A stretch of DNA of 64,000 nt from an uncultured Eubacteriales bacterium (lineage in GTDB: Bacteria > Bacillota > Clostridia > Oscillospirales > Acutalibacteraceae), in NCBI GenBank assembly GCA_934695425.1, contig CAKUVH010000003.1:75161-139160 (forward strand), in the 5' to 3' direction. Shown piece after piece: positions 45,369 through 54,514 of the stretch. The first letter of the stretch is position 1. The number at the start of each line of letters is the position of its first letter. The notes beneath the pieces were generated by a model, which was not told the DNA's origin, searched no databases, and worked only from the letters and a program-made list of their open reading frames with translations. The translations under genes were made by a program, and so were the position numbers.

Positions 45369-46418
45369 ATGGCAAAACTCAGCATAGCGATAATATTTGG
45401 CGGCAAATCTTCGGAACACGATGTTTCAATTTCTTCGGCGGCAACAATTGCAAATAATATCTCAGATAAGTACGATGTACATTATTTATATATAACAAAA
45501 GAAGGTCAATGGTACCTTCTTGACAATATAAACCCGGAAAAAAGCACTCAAAAAATCCCTGCTATAATTTCCCCGGACACCTCATCAAAAGGTATATTGG
45601 TTCTTAAAGAAAAGAATACTGAATTTATTAAATTAGATGCTGTAATTCCTGTTCTTCACGGAAAAAACGGCGAAGACGGAAGCTTACAAGGGCTTTTACA
45701 ACTCGCAGGCATTCCTACTGTCGGATGCGACGTAACTTCGGCATCAGCGTGTATGGATAAAGTAATTACAAATTCTGTGCTTATGTATTCAGGAATTAAA
45801 AAAGCAAATTTTGACTGGATTTATGATTATGAGCTTGAAGAAAATCCAGAAGAATGTGTTAAAAAGATAGAGGAAAAATTAAAATCATATCCAATGTTCG
45901 TAAAGCCCGCAAAAGCCGGTTCTTCGGTAGGTATAACCAAAGTCAAAAACAGAGAAGAACTTTTAAACGGACTTAAAATAGCGGCAAAAGAAGATGAAAA
46001 AATTCTGATTGAAGAATCGGTAGTCGGCAAAGAAGTAGAATGCGCTGTACTAGGTAATGACAAATTAATAGCCTCAACTGTTGGAGAAATTATTCCTTCA
46101 GGAGATTTTTACGACTATGAGTCAAAATATATTTCGGGTACTTCAAGGCTGTGTATACCTGCAAATATTTCAGAAGACTTTATCAAAAAAATACAAAAAG
46201 AAGCTCTAAAAGCTTATAAATTAATGGGTTGCAAAGGTCTTGCGAGAATAGATTTCTTTGTCAGAGAAGAAACTCAAGAAATATTTTTGAACGAAATAAA
46301 TACCTTTCCCGGGTTTACTGAGATTAGTATGTATCCGAAATTAATGGAAGAAAAAGGAATAAAAATTCCTGAGCTTATAGATAGACTCATAGAGTTGGCT
46401 TTGGAAAATAATCAATAA
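45369..46418 (+). CDS. ddl: D-alanine--D-alanine ligase
   Basis: A 349-residue ATP-grasp enzyme that supplies the D-Ala-D-Ala end of the wall peptide. IIFGGKSSEHDVSISSA at the start, VLHGKNGEDG near 96, VKPAKAGSSVGI near 180 and the metal region NEINTFPGFTEISMYPKL near 313 match the family. The last motif, with a Tyr in SMYPK, is typical of ligases making D-Ala-D-Ala. TGAGGTGG precedes the ATG. murI follows after 19 bases, so both wall genes are probably co-transcribed. Confidence 0.96.
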   Translation: MAKLSIAIIFGGKSSEHDVSISSAATIANNISDKYDVHYLYITKEGQWYLLDNINPEKSTQKIPAIISPDTSSKGILVLKEKNTEFIKLDAVIPVLHGKNGEDGSLQGLLQLAGIPTVGCDVTSASACMDKVITNSVLMYSGIKKANFDWIYDYELEENPEECVKKIEEKLKSYPMFVKPAKAGSSVGITKVKNREELLNGLKIAAKEDEKILIEESVVGKEVECAVLGNDKLIASTVGEIIPSGDFYDYESKYISGTSRLCIPANISEDFIKKIQKEALKAYKLMGCKGLARIDFFVREETQEIFLNEINTFPGFTEISMYPKLMEEKGIKIPELIDRLIELALENNQ

Positions 46419-46437
46419 TTATAAAGGTAGTGTAAAT

Positions 46438-47250
46438 TTGAGTAATGATATTAAAAATTCTCCCATAGGGATTTTTGATTCCGGCCTCGGCGGCCTTACA
46501 GCTGTAAAAGTGCTGAAAAAACTAATGCCTCATGAAGATATAATATATTTCGGCGATACTGCGAGAGCTCCTTACGGCCCAAAAAGCAAAGAAAAAATAA
46601 TAGAATATGCATCTCAAAGTATAAAATTCTTAAAATCATTCAAAGTAAAAGCGACAGTGGCAGCCTGTGGAACTGTCAGCTCTTACATTGATGAATCTTC
46701 GGAGCTTAAAGATTTATACGGAGTCATAAATCCAACGTGCGAGGCGGCAATAAATTCTTCGCGCAATATGAAAATCGGAGTTATGGGCACCTCTGCTACA
46801 GTCAAAAGTAATTCATATCTAAAAAAAATTTATAGTATAAATCCTTCAGTCAAAGTTTTTCAAGTCGCATGTCCGATGCTTGTTCCTATAATAGAAAGCG
46901 GTAAAATAAACGACTCCAAGACTCAACTTTTTGAAATTTTAAAAAATTACACAGAAAATCTACTTTGCAACAATATTGACACCCTAATACTCGGATGTAC
47001 GCATTACCCTATAATAGAAAACATTATCTCTGAAGTTATCGGCAAAGACATAACCATAATAAATTCAGGGGCTGAAACAGCTAAAAATTTAAAAAATATA
47101 TTAAACGCTCAAAACTTGGAATCTGATAAAAAAGATTTCGGTAAATGCACTTTTTATGTAAGCGGAGATACTACTAAATTTTCGGAAACTGCAAAAATTT
47201 TTTTGAATTGCGATATAAAAGACAATGTCTATAAGATTGACTCATTTTAA
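46438..47250 (+). CDS. murI: Glutamate racemase
   Basis: A 270-residue cofactor-free racemase that makes D-glutamate for the wall. IGIFDSGLGGLT and YFGDTARAPYG are present. The two catalytic cysteines are Cys77 in AACGTVSS and Cys187 in LGCTHYP. The first motif is usually CNT; here it is CGT. It starts at TTG with AAAGGTAG upstream. Confidence 0.92.
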   Translation: MSNDIKNSPIGIFDSGLGGLTAVKVLKKLMPHEDIIYFGDTARAPYGPKSKEKIIEYASQSIKFLKSFKVKATVAACGTVSSYIDESSELKDLYGVINPTCEAAINSSRNMKIGVMGTSATVKSNSYLKKIYSINPSVKVFQVACPMLVPIIESGKINDSKTQLFEILKNYTENLLCNNIDTLILGCTHYPIIENIISEVIGKDITIINSGAETAKNLKNILNAQNLESDKKDFGKCTFYVSGDTTKFSETAKIFLNCDIKDNVYKIDSF

Positions 47251-47283
47251 ATACTATTAAAAGCAAGAAATAAAGTTAAGGAG

Positions 47284-47745
47284 ATGTTCAAAATAAAAGA
47301 AGATTATATTGTGAATATCACTTCCAAACACATCGTGGAAGATGATGAAGACGAATTAAACTTAATAACTTTCGGAACTTTTAAGGAAAAAGGAAACAAA
47401 AAGTACATAGTTTACAAAGAATACGACGAAAACATCCCCGAGAAATTCAAGATATGTATAATAAAAATAGACAACGAAAATATGGTGACGCTTATAAAAA
47501 ACGATATAGCTCAGACAAGACTTATTTTGGAAAAAGGTAAGCGCCATTACAGCCCATATTATACGGATGTCGGAAGCTTAACGCTTGGTGTATTTACAAA
47601 TTACATTGATTTTAAAATTTATGAAGATGAAGTCGTTTTGAATTTAAGGTACTCTTTGGAGTTTAATTCCAGCCTTATGAGTGTTAATGAAATTAAAATA
47701 GTAGCTACTAAAAAACCGGAAGAAAACGCCGATTCAAACGCATAG
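47284..47745 (+). CDS. ywiB: DUF1934 (YwiB-like) beta-barrel protein
   Basis: Up to 153 residues with the DUF1934 pattern: TSKHIVEDDEDELNLITFG, then YIVYKEY and a run of beta-strand-like segments, expected to form a calycin-like barrel. Its function is unknown, but it often lies directly before argS, as here. The ATG touches its AAGGAG, which is too close; an AUA at 47293, nine bases from that site, is a plausible start and gives the amino end length of B. subtilis YwiB. Confidence 0.85.
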   Translation: MFKIKEDYIVNITSKHIVEDDEDELNLITFGTFKEKGNKKYIVYKEYDENIPEKFKICIIKIDNENMVTLIKNDIAQTRLILEKGKRHYSPYYTDVGSLTLGVFTNYIDFKIYEDEVVLNLRYSLEFNSSLMSVNEIKIVATKKPEENADSNA

Positions 47746-47839
47746 TATACAGTGCTTTGCTTGAAAAATTCAATAAAATGTGTATAATAAAAATAGACAA
47801 TAAAATATTACGGACGTTAACAAAATTAAAATAAAGGAG

Positions 47840-49552
47840 ATGCCAAAGAAAGTGTATAATTTACAAAACACAATGCTTTACTTAAAAAATTCGATTAAAA
47901 ATGCAATTTCAGTTGCTTTAAAGAATAAAGACTTCCCTGAAGGGACTATTCCTGAATTTGATATTGAAATTCCTGCAGAACGGGACCACGGCGATTTATC
48001 TGCTAATGTTGCATTAATGTCGGCCAAAACATTTAAAATGCCGCCCAGAAAAATAGCCGAAATCATATTAAACAACTTAGAATTGGATAATAATTTGGTC
48101 TTAAAATCCGAAATAGCCGGACCGGGATTTATAAATTTCTTTCTTAATGAAAACTTTTTCGAGAACACAATTAAAGAAATAATAAAATACGGGAAAAATT
48201 ATGGATCTTCCGATTTCGGAAAAGGAAAAAGAATAATGGTGGAATTCGTTTCTGCGAATCCCACAGGTCCCATGCACATGGGAAATGCAAGGCTTGGAGC
48301 TTTGGGTGACTGTTTGGCAGCCATACTGGATAAAGTTGGATATTATGCTTATAAAGAATTTTATGTAAATGATGCCGGCAATCAAATAGAAAAATTCGGT
48401 TTATCTCTGGACGTTAGATACAGACAAATCTGCAACGGAAAAGATAGCGTTGAAATGCCCGAAGAATGTTATCAGGGGCAAGATATTACTGACCTTGCGC
48501 AAGAATTCTTTGACATCTATGGCAGAAAATATATCGATGAGAGTTTTGAAGTAAGAAAAAAAATGCTCATAGATTTTGCGCTTCCTAAAAACATAGACCG
48601 CATGAAAAAAGACATGGAAAAATACAAAATTATTTATGATAATTGGTTTTATGAAAGCAAACTCCACAATGATAACGAAGTTACCGACATAATAAATATC
48701 TTAAAAAATAACGGATATACCTACGAAAAAGACGGGTGTCTGTGGTATAAATCTACTGAATTCGGTTCGGAAAAAGATGACGTACTAGTTAGAGCGAATG
48801 GCATACCGACATATTTTGCGGCTGATATTGCCTATCATTATAACAAATTCATTACGAGAAAATTTGATACATGCATTGATATATGGGGCGCTGACCATCA
48901 TGGCCATGTCGAGAGAATGAAAGGCGCTATGGAAGCTCTTGGAATTAACAGAGATAGACTCCACGTTATTTTGGTGCAGATGGTTAGGTTGTTAAAAAAC
49001 GGCGAAATTGTGAGAATGAGCAAAAGAACAGGAAAGGCAATTCAGCTGGCGGATTTATTGGATGAGGTTAGTGCAGATTCTGCAAGGTTCATATTTAACA
49101 CTCACGAATCCGGCTCAGGAATGGATTTTGACCTTGATTTGGCTGTTAAACAAGACTCTCAAAATCCCGTTTATTATGTTCAATATGCTCACGCAAGGAT
49201 TTGCAGCATATTTAAAAAACTAGATCAAAGTATAAAAGATTTATACTCAAATTCTCAAAATCCGGATTTGTCATGTTTAACACAAGAAATTGAGAAAAAG
49301 CTCATATTCTACATGGCAACGTACCCTCAAGAACTTATAAAAGCTGCCGAAAACTATGACCCGACAAAAATAACAAGATATGTAATAAATTTAGCAACTT
49401 TATTTCATAAATTTTATTCTTCGTGTAAAATAGTATCTGAAGATTCCAAATTAACGATAGCTCGTTTATATGTCTGCGAAAGTGTAAGAATTATTTTAAA
49501 ATCAGTATTGGAACTCATGAAAGTAGATGCTCCGGAATCTATGAATTCTTAA
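47840..49552 (+). CDS. argS: Arginyl-tRNA synthetase
   Basis: Up to 570 residues, class Ia. The HIGH motif is HMGN in PTGPMHMGNARLG near residue 139. The KMSKS equivalent is RMSKRTG near 400. An amino Add-1 domain (ERDHGDLSANVAL) and a carboxyl helical anticodon domain (ITRYVINLATLFHKFY) are present. AAAGGAG abuts the ATG; GTG at 47852 or ATG at 47870 may be the true start. Two of its substrates, tRNA-Arg(CCU) and tRNA-Arg(CCG), are encoded in this window. Confidence 0.95.
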   Translation: MPKKVYNLQNTMLYLKNSIKNAISVALKNKDFPEGTIPEFDIEIPAERDHGDLSANVALMSAKTFKMPPRKIAEIILNNLELDNNLVLKSEIAGPGFINFFLNENFFENTIKEIIKYGKNYGSSDFGKGKRIMVEFVSANPTGPMHMGNARLGALGDCLAAILDKVGYYAYKEFYVNDAGNQIEKFGLSLDVRYRQICNGKDSVEMPEECYQGQDITDLAQEFFDIYGRKYIDESFEVRKKMLIDFALPKNIDRMKKDMEKYKIIYDNWFYESKLHNDNEVTDIINILKNNGYTYEKDGCLWYKSTEFGSEKDDVLVRANGIPTYFAADIAYHYNKFITRKFDTCIDIWGADHHGHVERMKGAMEALGINRDRLHVILVQMVRLLKNGEIVRMSKRTGKAIQLADLLDEVSADSARFIFNTHESGSGMDFDLDLAVKQDSQNPVYYVQYAHARICSIFKKLDQSIKDLYSNSQNPDLSCLTQEIEKKLIFYMATYPQELIKAAENYDPTKITRYVINLATLFHKFYSSCKIVSEDSKLTIARLYVCESVRIILKSVLELMKVDAPESMNS

Positions 49553-49590
49553 AAAAATACACCGTTCTAAATTAGAACGGTGATTTTTAT
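49551..49590. terminator. Bidirectional terminator between argS and the surface-protein gene
   Basis: A perfect 9-base stem (49560-49568 with 49574-49582) flanked by A7 on one side and T5 on the other. Confidence 0.9.
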
Positions 49591-51651
49591 TTATTTTTTA
49601 TTTTTCTTACTCTTCAAACTAAACAAAAGTGTTACTCCGGCTACTATCAAAGCGCAAACAGCTATCGCTATTACATATCCTCTTTGATCCCCGGTTATAT
49701 AACTTATGGATGGCTCCGAAGATTCAAAATTATTTAATGAATCGTTGTTATCAGGAACTGTTGGTTCATTTGATTCAGCTTCAGAAATCATATCGTTTAA
49801 TTCGTCTTCAGATATATCTCCATTTAATATTTTGTCTAGCATTTCTCTTTCTTCGTCTGTCAATTCATCATATACAGCATATGGAGAAAAATGTTTTAAT
49901 TTCAATTTAGCATAATCTCCTGTGCCTGTAGGAGAATTTTTAAAATCGCTTATATATTCTATAGACTCTACAGGTTCATCTATAGCTTGAGAGATAAATA
50001 CCGCCTGTACATCATCTTTATCCCAATCTGAGCCCAACTGAACATATAAGTTTGTTGACGTTGCAAGGGTTGTATATTCGTTTCCGTCAGGGTCGGTTAC
50101 TCCGCATAAGAATATCCATAATTTGTTGTCTTCTACTTTTTGCTTGTATTCGTCATCGAGTTGCTCGTAGTACTTGTTCCATTCTTCCTTGTCGTCTTCT
50201 CGACCTAACCATCTTACCCAGAATCTGGAACCCTCTGTAAATACACTGTTTGTATTATCAAGTCCGTACCATGTGCTCTCGCCGTCTGAAGATTCTTTTA
50301 ACCAAATATTTTTACCTTTGCTTATTTTTGCGCTTGTAGTACCGTCTTCATCTACCCAGTATTTATAGTCGCCGTCAATTACCAATTTGCCCCAGCTGCT
50401 CGGTAAAATCTCGCCTACTAAAACTCTCTTTCCGGAATAATTTCCTTTGAATTTGACTACTATTTGCTTTTCTCCCTCTGTAGTCATATCTTTAGGGAAC
50501 TCAACATCATAATCTGTGCCTTCCAAAAGCTTTGCTCCGTCCAAACTCACTATAACCTCAGGAACCCATGTATCGCCGGTACAAACTACTGTGCTTGGTT
50601 TTTCAAGTTCTGCAGTTAACGAGTCATCAGTCGACAAATCTTTTGCTTTAACATCAACTTTGAATCTGGATTTCCAATAATTGTTTTCTGCGTCGTAGTA
50701 ATAATAGTCTTTTCCATTTTCTATATCTGTATATTTAAGGCCTTTTATAAAATTGCTTAAACTTTCATTGTTTGTGATTTCAATTTTTTCTCCGTAACGA
50801 ACTTCATATTCATATTTGCCGACGGACAATTTGGCATCACTTTGTGGCTTCTCAGAAATAAATTCCCATCCGTCTGCAAGTGTAATGTCGCCTAATTTTT
50901 CTCCATAAGTTATATCTTTTGTTTGTAAAACTTTTTGAGGACAAATTGCAAAGTATCCGATAAATACATCATCAGCTGCTATTGAATAATTTTGGTTCTC
51001 ATCAGTAAAGTCAACATCTGCGTAAACTTTATATACTCCTATATCTGTAGGTAATCCGCTTTCATTACTAGGTTCAACTTCACCTGCATTGGTTACTTGT
51101 TTATATTTTATTTTTTTAACGCCTTTATCTTCAACAAATTGTTTTAAAGTTGATCCTTCCTTGGGTGTAATTGACTGTTCTTTTCCATTATATTCACACT
51201 TCATATCTACAATATCATTTCCGGTGTCACGTTCAAGTATATTGCTCATAACTTTGTTAGATGTATCTCCGTTTGTATATTCTGCAATGCAAAATAAGAA
51301 ATCGTTCTTAGTGCATACAACCCACACATTGTTTTTACTAAAATCAGCGCCTGGGTATTCAGAGGTATGGCTATATCCCCCATTTTCTCCTCCCCAATAA
51401 GCATCCCAATAGTACTTAGTGTTGCTTACCCCTTCAGGAAAATTTTCCTCGGTTGCTTCTACATATATTTCTTCAAGAGAGTCGACACTACGTTGATCTG
51501 TTTTCGAAATTGTGAGTGTCGGTTGAGTAACGCCTACTTGAGGTTCCTCGGCCACCAACGGAATTGAATTTTTGCAGCCTACCCACAAAGCCGCAAATGC
51601 TGCTATCATAATGCAACAGCTGAAAATTAATAATTTTCTGATTTTGTTCAT
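49591..51651 (-). CDS. Large cell-surface protein with MBG-like region and C-terminal membrane anchor
   Basis: About 686 residues. The amino end is a signal sequence (LLIFSCCIMIAAFAALWVGC), possibly a lipoprotein signal although the lipobox is imperfect. The middle is acidic with beta-rich repeats; KDITYGEKLGDITLADGWEF near 265 resembles MBG-type surface modules, and a second Ig-like segment lies near 360-440. Near the carboxyl end come a Ser/Glu/Asn linker, one transmembrane segment and a KSKKNKK tail, without an LPXTG motif. I start it at the ATG eight bases after AAGGAG; a GTG three codons earlier overlaps that site. Adhesion or substrate binding is possible but not shown. Confidence 0.8.
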   Translation of the reverse strand: MNKIRKLLIFSCCIMIAAFAALWVGCKNSIPLVAEEPQVGVTQPTLTISKTDQRSVDSLEEIYVEATEENFPEGVSNTKYYWDAYWGGENGGYSHTSEYPGADFSKNNVWVVCTKNDFLFCIAEYTNGDTSNKVMSNILERDTGNDIVDMKCEYNGKEQSITPKEGSTLKQFVEDKGVKKIKYKQVTNAGEVEPSNESGLPTDIGVYKVYADVDFTDENQNYSIAADDVFIGYFAICPQKVLQTKDITYGEKLGDITLADGWEFISEKPQSDAKLSVGKYEYEVRYGEKIEITNNESLSNFIKGLKYTDIENGKDYYYYDAENNYWKSRFKVDVKAKDLSTDDSLTAELEKPSTVVCTGDTWVPEVIVSLDGAKLLEGTDYDVEFPKDMTTEGEKQIVVKFKGNYSGKRVLVGEILPSSWGKLVIDGDYKYWVDEDGTTSAKISKGKNIWLKESSDGESTWYGLDNTNSVFTEGSRFWVRWLGREDDKEEWNKYYEQLDDEYKQKVEDNKLWIFLCGVTDPDGNEYTTLATSTNLYVQLGSDWDKDDVQAVFISQAIDEPVESIEYISDFKNSPTGTGDYAKLKLKHFSPYAVYDELTDEEREMLDKILNGDISEDELNDMISEAESNEPTVPDNNDSLNNFESSEPSISYITGDQRGYVIAIAVCALIVAGVTLLFSLKSKKNKK

Positions 51652-51847
51652 ACCTTTCACTCCTTATTGTAAAATAATAATAAAATATATTAAAAAATAC
51701 ATATTTTATTATACACTTTTTGAAATTTTTGTCAATAACTTCTTGAATAATAAATTAATTATATTTCGGTTTATAAAATAACTTTATTTTTTAACACTTT
51801 TAATGTAAAATATTAATTATGATTAATTACAAGAAGGTATTATTTAT

Positions 51848-52543
51848 ATGAATGAAGTTCAAATTAGATATTCGGAAATCACAAATAAATTTCCTAGGGA
51901 ATTTATACTTTTGCAAGGCAGAGGATGCTTTTGGAAGAAGTGTGCTTTTTGCGACTACTTTCACGATGTTAGCGCCAACTCATTTGAAATAAATAAAGAA
52001 ATTATTAATAAAGTCACCGGAAAATTTGGCGTGCTGGATGTAATCAACTCCGGTTCTGCCATGGAAATTGACGAAAAAACTTTGGAATTTTTAGAACAAA
52101 AAGTAAAAAAATGTAAAATAAAAGAATTATGGTTCGAAGTTCATTGGGCTTACCGAAACACTTTACAAAAATTTATAAATAGATTCCCGGGCATTGATAT
52201 TAAATTCAGAACAGGTATAGAGACATTTGACCCCATGCTCAGAGATTTTTGGAATAAAGGTGTTCCTTCGCATGTTTTGCCGGAAGATGTTGCAAAATAT
52301 TTTAAGAGTGTTTGTCTTTTGGTGGGAACAGAAAGGCAATCATTCGAAACTGTAGTTTCAGATATAAATATCGCAAAGAATCTTTTTGAGCGCTTTATGA
52401 TTAACGTATTTGTGCCAAATTCTACTCCTATCAAGTCCAACCCGGCACTTATAAAAAGATTTCTCAAAGAAATTTATCCTCAAATTAAAGATGACCCTAA
52501 AATCGAAATTTCTCTTAATATAACTGACTTAGGAGTAGGATGA
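51848..52543 (+). CDS. Radical SAM protein with CX4CX2C motif
   Basis: A 231-residue protein. GRGCFWKKCAFCDYF places three cysteines at 27, 32 and 35 with CX4CX2C spacing, rather than the common CX3CX2C. The rest (GSAMEIDEKTLEFLEQ, FRTGIETFDPMLRDFWNKG) fits the core barrel of radical SAM enzymes without extra cluster domains. The reaction is unknown. AAGAAGGT precedes the ATG at a plausible spacing. rluD follows after three bases, so the two may be one transcript. Confidence 0.8.
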   Translation: MNEVQIRYSEITNKFPREFILLQGRGCFWKKCAFCDYFHDVSANSFEINKEIINKVTGKFGVLDVINSGSAMEIDEKTLEFLEQKVKKCKIKELWFEVHWAYRNTLQKFINRFPGIDIKFRTGIETFDPMLRDFWNKGVPSHVLPEDVAKYFKSVCLLVGTERQSFETVVSDINIAKNLFERFMINVFVPNSTPIKSNPALIKRFLKEIYPQIKDDPKIEISLNITDLGVG

Positions 52544-52546
52544 TTT

Positions 52547-53458
52547 ATGGAAATTTTGAATTTTTTAACCGAGGATTGCGATTCGGGACTGCGTATAGAT
52601 AAATTTTTAATTGAAAAAACGGAAAATCTTTCCCGAGCGTACATCCAAAAATTAATTGAAGATGGTCAGGTGGAATTAGATGGGAATTTAATTAATAAAA
52701 GTTTTAAAATATCTCCAAATCAAACAATCACCGTAAAAATTCCCGAGCCTGAAAATTTAGACGTTAGGCCGGAAAATATACCGCTTGATATCGTATATGA
52801 AGACGAGGATTTACTGATTGTAAACAAGCCTAAAGGCATGGTGGTTCACCCTGCTCCGGGTAATTATAATCACACCTTGGTGAATGCGCTCATGTATCAT
52901 TGCAAAAATTCTTTATCAGGGATAAATGGCGTCTTAAGGCCGGGAATAATACATAGAATAGACAAAGACACGAGTGGATTATTAATAGTTGCGAAAAACG
53001 ATAATGCTCACAGGCATTTAGCCGAGCAAATAAAAAATCACAGCTTTACAAGAGTGTACGAGGCAGTTGTGAACGGAATTTTGCCGCAAGACAACGGAAC
53101 AATAATTACTAATATTGCCAGACACAAAACTAACCGAAAAAAAATGGCTGTTTGCGTCGGGAAAGGCAAGCTAGCCGTCACACATTATGAAGTCATAAAA
53201 AGGTTCAAAAAATACACTCATATAAAACTGAAATTAGAAACCGGAAGAACCCATCAAATAAGAGTACACATGTCCCATATGGGGCATTATGTACTCGGCG
53301 ACGAAGTATATGGAAGTAAAAATAAAAATTTTGATTTTCTAACAGGTCAATGCTTACACGCAAAAACTATCGGATTCATACATCCTTCCACAAGAAAATA
53401 TATGGAATTTGAAAGCGAACTTCCGGATTATTTCAAAAAAGTTCTTTCCATTATATAA
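52547..53458 (+). CDS. rluD: RluA/RluD family pseudouridine synthase
   Basis: 303 residues: an S4 RNA-binding domain (about 16-75) and a pseudouridine synthase domain with the catalytic Asp in HRIDKDTSGLL near 145 and the ETGRTHQIRVHM motif near 235. It modifies ribosomal or transfer RNA; the exact site is not clear from sequence, and the gene symbol is only by overall layout. The last eight bases overlap the converging binding-protein gene. Confidence 0.9.
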   Translation: MEILNFLTEDCDSGLRIDKFLIEKTENLSRAYIQKLIEDGQVELDGNLINKSFKISPNQTITVKIPEPENLDVRPENIPLDIVYEDEDLLIVNKPKGMVVHPAPGNYNHTLVNALMYHCKNSLSGINGVLRPGIIHRIDKDTSGLLIVAKNDNAHRHLAEQIKNHSFTRVYEAVVNGILPQDNGTIITNIARHKTNRKKMAVCVGKGKLAVTHYEVIKRFKKYTHIKLKLETGRTHQIRVHMSHMGHYVLGDEVYGSKNKNFDFLTGQCLHAKTIGFIHPSTRKYMEFESELPDYFKKVLSII

Positions 53459-54344
53459 CTTTATATTTTTTTGCTAAAGCATAGGCGTTCTTATTCCATT
53501 TGTAAGCTTCGGAATTTTTTCCGGATGCATATTTTGAGATTTCATCGTTACAAAAATTTTTCAAATTCTCATTGTCTTTTATAAAATAAATCCCTTTACC
53601 GGGGTATTTATTTGGAATGGACGAAGAACTTACGGAAATGTCCGAATATTTTTTTAGATAGTAATTTTTATTGGAAATAGATTCAACTACGGCATCTATT
53701 TCTTTCTTTTGTAGCGCTGTAAAATAATCTTGCTCAGAAGAATAGCTTTTAACTTCACAATCTTTATATGCCGCTTTTGTGGACTCTATGTACGCTTTTT
53801 GAGGCCTTGTTCCAAATTTTGGATTTTTAGGCAATTTCTCGTTTTTCCTTGTAATTATTATGAAATTATCTTGTGCCCACGAATCATATCGATTGCTTAC
53901 CGTATATTTATTGGTGTCCAAATAGCTTTCTATCAAAACTCCGGACATTACCAAATCCACCTCTCCGTTATCGAGGCTCGTGAGCATGTCGCTTGTATTA
54001 CTAAATTCTACTATTTCTTCCTTTACACCTAAATCTTTGCTGATATTTTCTGCGAATTCCGCTTCCCATCCATACCACTCTTTTTCGGGATTAGTTCTGG
54101 GAGCATTGTCGGGCAATTTGAACCATGACCAAGAGAATTTTTTCATGCCCACTTTTAAAATTCCTCGCTCCTTAATAGCATCTACCGAGTGATAATCCGA
54201 GGATTTTGTGGTTTCTTCTTCGCTTGAAGCGCACACAGTTTCTTCAACTTCCGCAGAAGAATTGTCCTTTGAACAGCCGGGTGTAAAAATTAAAGTGAAC
54301 GCAGCGAACGCAAAAATAGCACTATTTCTAAAAACGCTTTTCAT
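53451..54344 (-). CDS. Amino-acid ABC transporter substrate-binding lipoprotein (solitary)
   Basis: 297 residues. A lipoprotein signal (FTLIFTPGC, Cys24) leads into a Ser/Glu-rich linker and a family 3 solute-binding domain (KERGILKVGMKKFSWSW, then GWEAEFAENISKDLGVKEE and GEVDLVMSGV). These bind polar amino acids or their derivatives outside the cell and deliver them to a permease-ATPase pair, which is not next to it. AAAGGGATG precedes the ATG. Confidence 0.88.
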   Translation of the reverse strand: MKSVFRNSAIFAFAAFTLIFTPGCSKDNSSAEVEETVCASSEEETTKSSDYHSVDAIKERGILKVGMKKFSWSWFKLPDNAPRTNPEKEWYGWEAEFAENISKDLGVKEEIVEFSNTSDMLTSLDNGEVDLVMSGVLIESYLDTNKYTVSNRYDSWAQDNFIIITRKNEKLPKNPKFGTRPQKAYIESTKAAYKDCEVKSYSSEQDYFTALQKKEIDAVVESISNKNYYLKKYSDISVSSSSIPNKYPGKGIYFIKDNENLKNFCNDEISKYASGKNSEAYKWNKNAYALAKKYKVI

Positions 54345-54514
54345 TGCACATCCCTTTTCTTAGTTATATTTTTTAAAAGTCTAAACATAAATTAATATAA
54401 TAATTCATTTCAAAATATACCAAAATATTTTTACTTTTTACGTTAAATTTTTAAAGTGGAATGCTACAAACTTAGTTTTATATCATATAATATATCACAT
54501 ATACAAAAATAAAA

